From Candidatus Fusicatenibacter intestinigallinarum (lineage in GTDB: Bacteria; Bacillota; Clostridia; Lachnospirales; Lachnospiraceae), in contig DWWU01000003.1 in assembly GCA_019119555.1 (NCBI GenBank), positions 24,532-88,531 on the forward strand: 64,000 bases of DNA, in the 5' to 3' direction. Every line of letters begins with the position of its first letter. Position 1 is the stretch's first letter. This document shows, in pieces, positions 52,974 through 60,913 of this stretch. The position numbers were made by a program, and so were the translations under genes. A model generated the notes under the pieces. It saw only the letters and a program-made list of their open reading frames with translations, searched no databases and had not been told where the DNA came from.

Positions 52974-53924
52974 ATGGATACGGAAATTTTACAAAAGCTG
53001 AAGTCGAATATTCAGAAGGTGATGATCGGAAATGAGGAAACGCTGACGATGGTGCTGACGGCCCTGACGGCGGGAGGCCATGTGCTGCTGGAGGATGTGC
53101 CGGGGACGGGAAAGACGGTGATGGCAAAATCGCTGGCCCGGTCCGTGTCGGCGAAGTTCGGACGGGTGCAGTTTACGCCGGATCTTCTGCCGTCGGACGT
53201 CACCGGACTGAATTATTTTGACGCGAAGTCCGGAGAGTTTGTGTTCAGCGAAGGACCGGTTTTCTGCAATATTCTTCTGGCGGACGAGATCAACCGGGCG
53301 ACGCCGAAGACACAGAGCAGTCTTCTGGAATGTATGGCGGAGCGTCAGGTGACGGTGGACGGCGTGACCAGAACGCTGGAGGAGCCGTTCCTGGTGATTG
53401 CGACCCAGAATCCACTGGAGACGCTGGGAACGTTTCCTCTGCCCGAGGCGCAGATGGATCGTTTTCTGATGCGCCTTTCCATGGAGGAACTGTCGCCGGA
53501 GAAGGAGATGGAACTGGTGCAGCGCTTTATCCATGACGAGCCGCTGGAGGAGCTTGGTTCCGTCTGCAGGAAGGAGGTCCTGGCAGAGCTGCAGAGACAG
53601 TGCCGGGAGGTGTACGTGCACAGGGAACTGATGGAGTATCTGGTGGCTGTGGCACAGGCGACAAGGAAGCATGCGCGGATTGAAAACGGAGTCAGTCCGA
53701 GAGGAACGCTGGCTTATCTCCGGGCTTCTCAGGCTTATGCGATGGTGCAGGGAAGAGAGTACGTTGTGCCGGAGGATATGAAGGCGGTGGCGGTTCCGGT
53801 CCTGGCGCACAGGATCAGCCTGAAGAGCGGTATGTCGGAGAACCGCGCCGCAAAGCAGGCGATTCTTGATGTGCTGGAGCAGGTTCCCGTACCGACAGAG
53901 GACTGGAAGAGGAGCGCTCTATGA
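52974..53924 (+). CDS. MoxR-family AAA ATPase
   Basis: A 316-residue AAA+ protein. Walker A EDVPGTGKTVMAKSL, Walker B NILLADEINRATPKTQ and sensor VIATQNPLETLGTFPLPEAQMDRF are those of MoxR chaperones, which mature or insert metal into partner complexes, often with DUF58 proteins. CAGGAGGAAAT precedes ATG 52974. It overlaps the DUF58 gene by ATGA. The placement between sigF and spoVA suggests a sporulation link, which is inference. Confidence 0.94.
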   Translation: MDTEILQKLKSNIQKVMIGNEETLTMVLTALTAGGHVLLEDVPGTGKTVMAKSLARSVSAKFGRVQFTPDLLPSDVTGLNYFDAKSGEFVFSEGPVFCNILLADEINRATPKTQSSLLECMAERQVTVDGVTRTLEEPFLVIATQNPLETLGTFPLPEAQMDRFLMRLSMEELSPEKEMELVQRFIHDEPLEELGSVCRKEVLAELQRQCREVYVHRELMEYLVAVAQATRKHARIENGVSPRGTLAYLRASQAYAMVQGREYVVPEDMKAVAVPVLAHRISLKSGMSENRAAKQAILDVLEQVPVPTEDWKRSAL

Positions 53925-55063
53925 TCGCGCTGCTGTTTGCCGGTCTCCTGGCCGCCTGGCTGTGCTGGCGGACGGTATATGCCACATACTGGAAAGCGAA
54001 GCTGAGTGTGAAAGCGGAGTTTACCGATCCGTGGGTTTATGAAGGGGAGACCTCCTGTCTGCGGGAGGAGATTGTAAACGACAAGATTCTTCCGGTGCCT
54101 GCCCTGGAGGTGCGCCTGGCTATGAGCAGGAACCTTGAATTTTCCAGCGACGCTCAGGCCAATACCAGTGTGACGGATCAGAGTTACAAGAGAGATATTT
54201 TCTCCCTTCTGACCCGCCAGCGGATTGTCCGGCGGCTGCCGTTTGTCTGCCGGCGGAGAGGATACTACGAGATTACCAACGCGGGGCTTGTGGGGACGGA
54301 CCTGTTGTCCGGGCATGTGTACCTCGACGAGCGGAAACAGAATACCTCCATGTATGTGTACCCGGCGCAGATCGATACCCGGAAGATCGCGCCGGTCTGT
54401 CAGGCGATCAGCGGTATGGTTCTGACCCAGAACCGCATCTATCCGGATCCTTTTGAGTTTTCCGGAATCCGGGATTATGAGCGGACGGACCCGATGAAAC
54501 AGATTAACTGGAAGGCCTCCGCAAGCGCGGGGCACCTGGTTGTCAATCAGCATGATTCCACGACGTCCGCCGAGGTGACGGTTTTTCTGGACGTGGAGGA
54601 TACGGCGATTCTGAAGTATGAGCTTCTCGTGGAGGAATCGATCCGGATCGCTTCTTCCCTGTGCGCCCGGCTGGCAAAGGCAAAGATGGACACCGGGGTG
54701 ATCAGCAACGGAAGAGATGAGGAAACGGGAGAACTGTTGAATTACCGGCTGCCTGCCGGGGCCGCCCGGATGCAGATCCTCAATCAGAAGCTGGCGCGGA
54801 TGAGCATCGGGGAGAGGGAGACACCGCCGATGGATGAGATTTTCCGCAGGGAGAAAGCCTCGGCCGGAAGCGGACGCACCTGTGTCATGATCTCAAAGAA
54901 CCGGACGCCGGAACTGGAAAAGGAGCTGGTCAAAGCGGTGAGAGAAGGAGTTGGAGTTCTGTGGATTCTGCCGGTTCGTCCCGGCGCCGTGAGCCGGGAA
55001 GCGGAATTTCCCAGAGGATTGAACGTGCTTCTGTGGGAAGCGGGAAGCGGAAAGGCGGTGTGA
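53921..55063 (+). CDS. DUF58 protein, MoxR partner
   Basis: A 380-residue protein with one N-terminal membrane segment (about 1-24), a beta-rich domain (about 30-160), and the DUF58 core containing GIRDYERTDPMKQINWKASAS, followed by a von-Willebrand-A-like fold (VFLDVEDT). In known MoxR-DUF58 systems the VWA-like domain binds a partner through a metal site. Overlaps MoxR at its start and the next gene at its end (GTGA), so all three are translationally coupled. Confidence 0.92.
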   Translation: MIALLFAGLLAAWLCWRTVYATYWKAKLSVKAEFTDPWVYEGETSCLREEIVNDKILPVPALEVRLAMSRNLEFSSDAQANTSVTDQSYKRDIFSLLTRQRIVRRLPFVCRRRGYYEITNAGLVGTDLLSGHVYLDERKQNTSMYVYPAQIDTRKIAPVCQAISGMVLTQNRIYPDPFEFSGIRDYERTDPMKQINWKASASAGHLVVNQHDSTTSAEVTVFLDVEDTAILKYELLVEESIRIASSLCARLAKAKMDTGVISNGRDEETGELLNYRLPAGAARMQILNQKLARMSIGERETPPMDEIFRREKASAGSGRTCVMISKNRTPELEKELVKAVREGVGVLWILPVRPGAVSREAEFPRGLNVLLWEAGSGKAV

Positions 55064-56469
55064 ACAGACAGATGAAAGAAAAACAGAAAACTGTGCAGAC
55101 ACTGAAAAAGAGCCCGGTTCTGACGGGGCTGTCCTTTCTGCACGCGACGCTGCTTCTGGCGCCTGTCCCTGCGCTTCTGTACGGTTTTGCCGGGGCGGGC
55201 AGAGAAGTACTGACCCGTCAGTACCAGATGGGAGGTGTGCTGCTTCTTCCGGTGGTTCTCAGCTGGCTGGCGGTCCGATACTGTAAGGCGCTGTGGCTGT
55301 ATGTACTGTCCGGAGCCGCGGCTGTCGTTCTGGCGTTTTCTGCTGTGCCGGGAGGCGCCGGGGAAGCCGCTTTGGCGCCGGAGAAGCTGATCTTTGCCGC
55401 GCTGACTGCCTTCCTCTGGCTGGTGCGGGGCGGAGTGCGGATTAAAAAAGGAAGGCTTCGGAAAGAGTATATGGAAATGCCTGTGGGGGAAGGAAGTCTG
55501 CAGATTCCTGATCTGTCCGAAATTCCTATGTTTCTTGACGATCCGCGGGCCGTGCATTTTTTCTTTTTTGTATTTTTCTATCTGGTATCTCTTCCGTTGG
55601 GCGAGGAGACTCTGTACCGCTATATTTTCGCAATTCTCTGCACGGACCTTCCGGTGTGCTTTCTATACCGTTACCTGGCCAGCTTCCGTGAATATGTGGA
55701 GGAGCATCAGTCCATTGCGAATCTGCCGGTTCATACCATGAAGAAAATTATCCATCTTCTGCTGGTTCCGGCGCTTCTGATTCTTCTTCTGGCGATGCTG
55801 CCTTCCCTGCTGTATGGGGAAGAACCTCTGACACGGATCCATGTGGAGTGGTCGCCCGGGGGATCTGCCCCGGTGCAGGAGAATGAAATGCCTGTGCAGG
55901 AGACCGACGGGATGCAGGAGATGCTGTCCCAGCTGTCCGGGGGAGAAGCCGCCAGAATGCCGGTATGGCTGGAACGCCTGCTGGAACTGGTCGTCTGGCT
56001 GATTGTCGCGGCGGTGGCGTTCTTTGCGCTCCGCGCCCTGTACCTTGCACTCCGGTCCATGAACCGGTCTTTTCTGCAGGACGAGGAAGATGAGATTACT
56101 TTTCTTGGGGATGAGGATCGCCGGGAAAAAGTGAAACGAAAACGGGAGAAGGGCGGTTCCCGGTTCTTCCCGTCCCCCAGCGAACGGGTGCGCAGAAAAT
56201 ACAAGAAAATCCTTCGCCGTGGAATGCGCCGCCGCCGGAAAACGCCTGGTGGAGCGGAAACACCCGCGGAGCTGGAGGCGCTTGCCTGCCTTCTGCCAGC
56301 AGAGGGCGCCGGGGCTGTGGAATCGGCGTTTTCCGCGGAAGATCCAAAGAGGGACGGTCGGTCTGCCGATCTGGAGATTCTGCATGGCCTGTACGAAAAG
56401 GCTCGCTACAGCCCGGATGGGTGTACCGAGGAGGAGGCGAAGCGCGCCGACGGAGTGAACCTTCCGTAA
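55060..56469 (+). CDS. Polytopic membrane protein with a DUF4129-like tail
   Basis: A 469-residue protein. Membrane segments at about residues 20-45, 55-75, 80-100, 165-185, 190-210, 235-260 and 315-340; the C-terminal soluble part ends LYEKARYSPDGCTEEEAKR, the pattern of the DUF4129 domain found at the end of TgpA-type proteins. The transglutaminase domain that normally sits in the middle of such a partner is absent: the loop between segments is short (about 260-315). GTG 55060 overlaps the DUF58 stop and has AAAGG 4 nt upstream; ATG 55072 is a less likely alternative. The stop TAA (56467-56469) lies in a family-1 remnant. Confidence 0.78.
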   Translation: MNRQMKEKQKTVQTLKKSPVLTGLSFLHATLLLAPVPALLYGFAGAGREVLTRQYQMGGVLLLPVVLSWLAVRYCKALWLYVLSGAAAVVLAFSAVPGGAGEAALAPEKLIFAALTAFLWLVRGGVRIKKGRLRKEYMEMPVGEGSLQIPDLSEIPMFLDDPRAVHFFFFVFFYLVSLPLGEETLYRYIFAILCTDLPVCFLYRYLASFREYVEEHQSIANLPVHTMKKIIHLLLVPALLILLLAMLPSLLYGEEPLTRIHVEWSPGGSAPVQENEMPVQETDGMQEMLSQLSGGEAARMPVWLERLLELVVWLIVAAVAFFALRALYLALRSMNRSFLQDEEDEITFLGDEDRREKVKRKREKGGSRFFPSPSERVRRKYKKILRRGMRRRRKTPGGAETPAELEALACLLPAEGAGAVESAFSAEDPKRDGRSADLEILHGLYEKARYSPDGCTEEEAKRADGVNLP

Positions 56470-56507
56470 CCGCCCGGCGGAAACCGTTCGGTCAGAAAAA
56501 CGGTCGC
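56466..56507. repeat. Family-1 remnant(s) at a gene end
   Basis: A left half GTAACCGCCCGGC, then GAAACCGTTCGGT, CA, GAAAAACGGTCGC: one degenerate copy abutting half of another. It supplies the TAA stop of the DUF4129-like gene. Confidence 0.6.
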
Positions 56508-56521
56508 TGCCTCCGGCATGT

Positions 56522-56983
56522 CTAAAAAAATTCTGAAATCCAGTAAATAACTCCCAGGAGCCAGCTGCAGAAGATTCCGTACAGAATCACCGGTCCTGCG
56601 ATGGTGAAAATCTTACATCCGATGCCCATGACCTGGCCCTCTTTCTGGTATTCGATCGCCGGAGCGGCCACCGAGTTGGCGAAACCGGTGATCGGCACCA
56701 GCGCCCCGGCTCCGGCAAACTTGACGATCTTCTGGTAAAGGTTCAGTCCAGTGAGAAGAACACTGAGCCCGACCAGAAGCAGAGAGCACCAGGAGCCGGC
56801 CGTCTCAGAAGTCATGGAAAACATGTTCTGGCAGAGATTGAGAATTGCCTGGCCCAGCACACAGATCAGTCCGCCTACAACAAACGCTTTCCCCATCTGG
56901 AGCGGGAGATTATGTTTCGGAGTGATCTCGTTGACATACTGTTCATATTCTTTTTTTGCTTTTTCGTTTTTCAAACTGTTCAT
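56522..56983 (-). CDS. spoVAC: Stage V sporulation protein AC
   Basis: A 153-residue membrane protein of the SpoVA channel, which moves dipicolinic acid into the forespore and out again in germination. Four membrane segments; GKAFVVGGLICVLGQAILNL and KFAGAGALVPITGFANSVAAPAIEYQKEG are the conserved blocks, the latter with the amphipathic PITGF loop. AAAGG is 9 nt before ATG 56983; an ATG at 56992 overlaps the ribosome site. Third gene on the minus-strand arm (AA-AB-AC), about 100 bp after spoVAB with a family-3 repeat between. Confidence 0.95.
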   Translation of the reverse strand: MNSLKNEKAKKEYEQYVNEITPKHNLPLQMGKAFVVGGLICVLGQAILNLCQNMFSMTSETAGSWCSLLLVGLSVLLTGLNLYQKIVKFAGAGALVPITGFANSVAAPAIEYQKEGQVMGIGCKIFTIAGPVILYGIFCSWLLGVIYWISEFF

Positions 56984-56999
56984 ATCTGTCATCCTTTCT

Positions 57000-57062
57000 G
57001 TTGCAGTTTAGCCAGGTCTGCGCAATTGCTGCGCAGACCGTGTGAAAACGCAGAGCCTGTGG
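57000..57062 (+). repeat. Family-3 composite repeat, copy 1
   Basis: Begins as the left half of family-1 (GTTGCAGTTTAGCCAG), continues GTCTGCGCA, a short loop and TGCGCAGACC, then GAAAACGCAGAGCCTG. It fills the spoVAB-spoVAC gap. Confidence 0.8.
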
Positions 57063-57086
57063 GTATCCGGCCCGTCGTTCCATCAG

Positions 57087-57506
57087 CTACCACCCCCGGT
57101 AAAAGTACAGGAGTGAGCCGAGAAGCTTTCCGGCGGCCATCGCCAGAATCAGATACTGGATGCCTCTGACGATTCCCAGACGGCGCATTGCGATGGCATA
57201 GACATTTACCACTTCGCCCAGCGCAATGATCCAGCTTCCGAGAAAAATTCCGGAAAACAATCCGTAAACAGCCAGCCCCGGGACGCCAAACGGAAGGTTT
57301 CCATCGTACAGACAGGCCAGGCTGCCCAGAAAAACACCGAGCATACAGACGTTTTCATACCATTCCACATGATCTGCAGTCCGGGTGATACCGGCGTAGC
57401 GGGGAATAATTCCGAGCCCGATCATCAGGGCCGCCACTCCGCTGGAGACGAAAAATCCCAGAGAGAGCCCGATCAGAGAGAGCAGCAGCAATTCAGGAAT
57501 TCCCAT
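57087..57506 (-). CDS. spoVAB: Stage V sporulation protein AB
   Basis: A 139-residue membrane protein with four segments (PELLLLSLIGLSLGFFVSSG; AALMIGLGIIPRYAG; VCMLGVFLGSLACLY; IFLGSWIIALGEVVNVYAI). It matches the SpoVAB family, present only in part of the spore formers and required for dipicolinate uptake in Bacillus. GGGAGG is 5 nt before ATG 57506, which overlaps the end of spoVAA by 14 bp. Confidence 0.92.
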   Translation of the reverse strand: MGIPELLLLSLIGLSLGFFVSSGVAALMIGLGIIPRYAGITRTADHVEWYENVCMLGVFLGSLACLYDGNLPFGVPGLAVYGLFSGIFLGSWIIALGEVVNVYAIAMRRLGIVRGIQYLILAMAAGKLLGSLLYFYRGW

Positions 57507-58125
57507 GCTTTCCTCCCTTCTGGCTGCGGTCAGACTGTTCGATGATCGTGGTGTCGATATCATCCTCATAGGTGCGCATTTCCACCTCCATCGGCGTGGG
57601 ATCCTGCGTCAGTTTCCGTCTTCCGAAATGGTTGAAGAACAGAACGACGCCAATTCCGATGCCCAGGGAATAGGTAGTTTCCAGAACCGAAAATCCGGGA
57701 GAATCTTTGCCTGTAAACATCTGATAGATATTGTCGAACAGCGTTCGTATATCTACGTCCGTGTTAAAGGTCATAATGGAAAAGCCTGCCCCGACGAAGG
57801 TGATCAGGCTGACCAGCGTGATTTTCAGGATGCTGAGCAGTCGGCTTTTCTCTGTGGGATTTTCATAGGTGAGCACAAAGGTAGGCTCTCCGATATGACA
57901 GATTTCCACCTGGGGTTCCGCTTTTTCGATTTCCCGGATCACATCAATCATGGATATGACGTAGCGGCCATATTTTTCTCTGGGCAGCGACGCAACCTTC
58001 CGCACCTGGTTCCGGGCAAGTACAGCCGAATTCTTACAGCTGAGGTCTGCGATTTCTCCAAGGGTGACGATTTCCCTTGTGACCTTCATATTTTTGTCGG
58101 TCTGAATGTATAATGTATCACTCAT
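57493..58125 (-). CDS. spoVAA: Stage V sporulation protein AA
   Basis: A 210-residue protein: a cytoplasmic N-terminal domain (SDTLYIQTDKNMKV...GEIADLSCKNS), then two membrane segments (about 112-132 and 160-182). Length and layout match SpoVAA (about 206 residues). GGAGGAG is 8 nt before ATG 58125. It heads the minus-strand arm of the spoVA locus; its leader holds a long family-1 palindrome (58152-58191). Confidence 0.92.
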   Translation of the reverse strand: MSDTLYIQTDKNMKVTREIVTLGEIADLSCKNSAVLARNQVRKVASLPREKYGRYVISMIDVIREIEKAEPQVEICHIGEPTFVLTYENPTEKSRLLSILKITLVSLITFVGAGFSIMTFNTDVDIRTLFDNIYQMFTGKDSPGFSVLETTYSLGIGIGVVLFFNHFGRRKLTQDPTPMEVEMRTYEDDIDTTIIEQSDRSQKGGKHGNS

Positions 58126-58151
58126 TGATGTGTCTCCTCCTGCCGTTTCGC

Positions 58152-58191
58152 TTTCGGACATCCGTTCCGCTGGCGGAACGGATGTCCGAAA
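58152..58191. repeat. Family-1 palindrome with changed outer arms
   Basis: Core CCGTTCCGC, TG, GCGGAACGG as in the family, but outer arms TTTCGGACAT and ATGTCCGAAA replace GTAAC/GTTAC; 19-bp perfect arms overall. It lies in the spoVAA leader. Confidence 0.85.
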
Positions 58192-58295
58192 CGGAAACTG
58201 TTCTGAAAAAATTTCCTGCTCTCAACAGTCTGTCATAAAAATCTCAAATTATTCGCAGCCGGAAGGATTTGCCAGCGGGAAAAACGATCGGCGAT

Positions 58296-58325
58296 GCATA
58301 CTTTTTCCTGGTCTGCCGGATAATA
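58296..58325 (+). promoter_or_regulatory. Candidate sigma-G promoter of spoVAD
   Basis: -35 GCATA (58296-58300), 18-nt spacer, -10 GATAATA (58319-58325), against the sigma-G pattern GYATA / CATNNTA (one mismatch). Leader of about 120 nt. Confidence 0.45.
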
Positions 58326-58452
58326 TCTCCAAAAACCAGTACATCGGAAAATAGACAAGTCAAATGGCTGGGTATGTATTTTCCGATTACCAGGAAGTAA
58401 ATTTCCAAATCTACCATGATTGACGCGGCAAATGCATCAGAAAGAGGTAAAG

Positions 58453-59478
58453 ATGAGACAGACGACAGGAAAGCAAAGTATTGCCCTTGAGGAACCGGTA
58501 TATATTGCGTCAGGTTCTTCACTGGTTGGGGAAAAAGAAAAAGAAGGACCGCTGGGGGATTTTTTCGATCACGTACTGACAGATCCCATGTGCGGCGGCC
58601 AGAGCTGGGAAGAAGGGGAGAGCAAAATGCAGCTGGAGGCTGCGAAGATGGCAATCCGCAAGGCAAACCTGAAGGAAGAACAGATCCGGATGATTTTTGC
58701 AGGCGATCTTCTGGCCCAGTCCATCGCGTCTTCGTTCGGTCTGGTGGAGCTGAACCGTCCGATCTACGGTCTGTTCGGCGCCTGCTCGACGATGGGAGAG
58801 GCGTTGTCTCTGGGAGCGATGGCCGTCGCGGGAGGTTATGGGGACTGGGTTCTTTCGCTGACCTCCAGCCATTTCGGAAGCGCGGAAAAGGAGTTCCGGT
58901 TTCCGCTGGCCTACGGAAATCAGAGGCCGCTGTCCGCCTCCTGGACCGTGACGGGCAGCGGCGCCTGCGTGCTGGGCCGGAAACGGACCAAGGTAAAAAT
59001 CACCGGGCTCACAACAGGAAAGATCGTGGATTACGGACTGAAGGATTCCCAGAATATGGGGGCATGCATGGCCCCGGCCGCCTGCGATACGATCTGCCAG
59101 AATCTGATTGATTTTAACCGGCGCCCGGAGGATTATGATCATATCATTACCGGAGATCTCGGCAGTATCGGTCAGGAAATTCTGCTGGAACTTCTCCGGC
59201 AGAAAGGGTTTGATATCGCCCGGCAGCATCTGGACTGCGGAATCATGATCTTTGACGAAGCGACCCAGGATACCGGAGCAGGAGGAAGCGGATGCGGGTG
59301 CGCTGCTGTGGTGCTGACTTCATATCTGCTTCCGAAGCTGAAAACCGGGGAATGGAAAAGAATTCTGTTTGTGCCCACCGGCGCGCTGATGTCGAAAGTC
59401 AGCTTTCAGGAAGGGCAGAGTGTGCCGGGCATCGCGCAGGCAGTTGTGATAGAACACGAAGAGGAGGAAAGGCAATGA
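58453..59478 (+). CDS. spoVAD: Stage V sporulation protein AD
   Basis: A 341-residue thiolase-fold protein that binds dipicolinic acid in the spore inner membrane. YGLFGACSTMGEALSLGA and ITGDLGSIGQEIL are the conserved blocks. AGAGG lies 6 nt before ATG 58453; ATGs at 58420 and 58432 have no ribosome site. First gene of the plus-strand arm, which points away from spoVAA; the two arms share a 327-bp control region. Confidence 0.96.
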   Translation: MRQTTGKQSIALEEPVYIASGSSLVGEKEKEGPLGDFFDHVLTDPMCGGQSWEEGESKMQLEAAKMAIRKANLKEEQIRMIFAGDLLAQSIASSFGLVELNRPIYGLFGACSTMGEALSLGAMAVAGGYGDWVLSLTSSHFGSAEKEFRFPLAYGNQRPLSASWTVTGSGACVLGRKRTKVKITGLTTGKIVDYGLKDSQNMGACMAPAACDTICQNLIDFNRRPEDYDHIITGDLGSIGQEILLELLRQKGFDIARQHLDCGIMIFDEATQDTGAGGSGCGCAAVVLTSYLLPKLKTGEWKRILFVPTGALMSKVSFQEGQSVPGIAQAVVIEHEEEERQ

Positions 59479-59834
59479 TGGACTACGTGAATGCGTTCTG
59501 GGTGGGCGGTCTGATCTGCGCGCTGGCGCAGATTCTGCTGGACCGGACAAAAATGATGCCCGGAAGGATTATGGTGCTGCTGGTATGTACCGGAGCCGCG
59601 CTGAGTTTTCTGGGAATCTACGAACCGTTTTTCAGATTTGCAGGCGCAGGGGCCTCCGTTCCTCTGATGGGATTCGGGCACCTGTTGTTCCAGGGAGTCA
59701 GGGATGCGGTGGATGAATCCGGATTTCTGGGATTGTTTCAGGGAGGATTCCGGGCAGGAGCGGTAGGCTGTTCGGCGGCATTGATTTTCGGCTATCTGGC
59801 AAGTCTGATCTTCCGGCCGAGAATGAAAAAATAA
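59475..59834 (+). CDS. spoVAE: Stage V sporulation protein AE
   Basis: A 119-residue membrane protein with four segments (AFWVGGLICALAQILLDRTKM; VLLVCTGAALSFLGIY; KFAGAG-like FRFAGAGASVPLMGFGHLL). It is the SpoVAEb type. Overlaps spoVAD by ATGA at 59475, preceded by GAGGAGG, so the two are translationally coupled. SpoVAF and SpoVAEa are not in the window. Confidence 0.94.
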   Translation: MMDYVNAFWVGGLICALAQILLDRTKMMPGRIMVLLVCTGAALSFLGIYEPFFRFAGAGASVPLMGFGHLLFQGVRDAVDESGFLGLFQGGFRAGAVGCSAALIFGYLASLIFRPRMKK

Positions 59835-59869
59835 AATGGATAAAGCGACGGCGGCGCAGTATATTGTAT

Positions 59870-59940
59870 GTTGCAATTCAGCCAGGTCTGTGCATTCACT
59901 GCACGGACCGTATGAAAACGCAGAGCCAGTTACTGTTACA
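59870..59940 (+). repeat. Family-3 composite repeat, copy 2
   Basis: Left half GTTGCAATTCAGCCAG of family-1, then GTCTGTGCA, loop, TGCACGGACC, GAAAACGCAGAGCC, and finally AGTTACTGTTAC, which resembles the missing right half of family-1: as if the composite had been inserted into a family-1 copy. Confidence 0.75.
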
Positions 59941-59962
59941 CGGCGGTATCTCAGGGCTTTTG

Positions 59963-59991
59963 TTGCAAGTTTCCGGTGTTCGTGTTAGAAT
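59963..59991 (+). promoter_or_regulatory. tcdA promoter
   Basis: -35 TTGCAA (59963-59968), 17-nt spacer, -10 TAGAAT (59986-59991). Leader about 105 nt. Confidence 0.7.
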
Positions 59992-60004
59992 ATGGGAAGT
60001 ATCG

Positions 60005-60032
60005 GTTACAGTTCAGCTGGCTGAACTGTTGT
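60005..60032. repeat. Family-1 palindrome in the tcdA leader
   Basis: Left arm GTTACAGTTCAGC, centre TG, right arm GCTGAACTGTTGT; begins about 13 nt after the -10 box, so near the predicted 5' end of the RNA. Confidence 0.85.
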
Positions 60033-60051
60033 AAGTATCGTGAAAGGATCC

Positions 60052-60078
60052 GGCCTGTCTGCACAGCGCAGACGGGCC
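60052..60078 (+). other. Second hairpin in the tcdA leader
   Basis: GGCCTGTCTGC and GCAGACGGGCC around ACAGC, one bulge/mismatch; 26 nt before the start codon. No T-run. Confidence 0.6.
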
Positions 60079-60104
60079 GCAGTACCAGGAAAGGAAGAGA
60101 TCGA

Positions 60105-60827
60105 ATGCTGCATGAATATTCGAGAATGGAACTTCTGATCGGGGAAGAGGGTCTGAAAAAGCTGCGGAATTCCAGGGTGGCGGTGTTTGGAATCGGAGGC
60201 GTCGGTTCCTATGTGGCGGAAGCGCTCGCCAGATGCGGAATCGGAACACTGATTCTGGCGGATAACGACAGAGTTTCGCTGACCAATCTGAACCGTCAGC
60301 TGATTGCGCTTCGCTCCACGATCGGGCAGCTGAAGACCGAGGTGATGAAAAACCGGATTCTGGATATTGACCCGGAGATCGTGGTTCATACCTATGAAAC
60401 GTTTTTTTCGGAGGAGACGGCGGAGGTGTTCGACTTTTCTGCCTATGATTATGTTGTGGACGCGGTGGATACGGTGACTGCAAAAATTCTGCTGATCGAG
60501 ATTGCGACGGCGACGGGGACTCCGGTGATTTCCAGCATGGGTACCGGAAACAAACTGGATCCCGGAAAATTTGAGATTACCGATATTTCCAAAACCAGCG
60601 TATGTCCGTTGGCAAAGGTGATGCGCAGAGAGCTGAAGAAGAGAGGAATCAGAAAGTGCAAAGTGCTGTATTCCAGGGAGGAACCGGTGAAACCCCGGAT
60701 TTCGGAGGAGACGAAAGGCACTGCGAAGCGCCCGGTGCCCGGAAGTATTTCTTTCGTTCCGGGGACGGCGGGGCTTATGATTGCCGGGGCTGTGGTCCGT
60801 GATCTGCTGAAACAGCCGGAAAAATAG
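60105..60827 (+). CDS. tcdA: tRNA threonylcarbamoyladenosine dehydratase
   Basis: A 240-residue ThiF/E1-fold enzyme (TcdA, also CsdL/YgdL) that uses ATP to cyclise t6A37 in tRNAs that read ANN codons. Nucleotide motif VFGIGGVGSYVAEALARCG, the Asp in ADNDRVSLTNLNRQ, and VDAVDTVTAKILLIE are diagnostic. AAAGGAAGAGA is 5 nt before ATG 60105. It has its own promoter, a leader with two hairpins, and repeats after its stop. Confidence 0.94.
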   Translation: MLHEYSRMELLIGEEGLKKLRNSRVAVFGIGGVGSYVAEALARCGIGTLILADNDRVSLTNLNRQLIALRSTIGQLKTEVMKNRILDIDPEIVVHTYETFFSEETAEVFDFSAYDYVVDAVDTVTAKILLIEIATATGTPVISSMGTGNKLDPGKFEITDISKTSVCPLAKVMRRELKKRGIRKCKVLYSREEPVKPRISEETKGTAKRPVPGSISFVPGTAGLMIAGAVVRDLLKQPEK

Positions 60828-60829
60828 AT

Positions 60830-60850
60830 GTAACAGTTCGCCCAGGTCTG
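60830..60850 (+). repeat. Half family-1 copy ending in the family-3 junction
   Basis: GTAACAGTTCGCCCAG followed by GTCTG, the first 21 bases of a family-3 repeat, then cut off by a complete family-1 copy. Confidence 0.65.
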
Positions 60851-60878
60851 GTAACAGTTCAGCCAACTGAACTGTTAC
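60851..60878. repeat. Family-1 palindrome
   Basis: Left arm GTAACAGTTCAGC, centre CA, right arm ACTGAACTGTTAC; directly abuts the half copy at 60830. Confidence 0.88.
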
Positions 60879-60913
60879 GCCATTCGGCCATTGAAAATTG
60901 CTTCGCGATGGGC

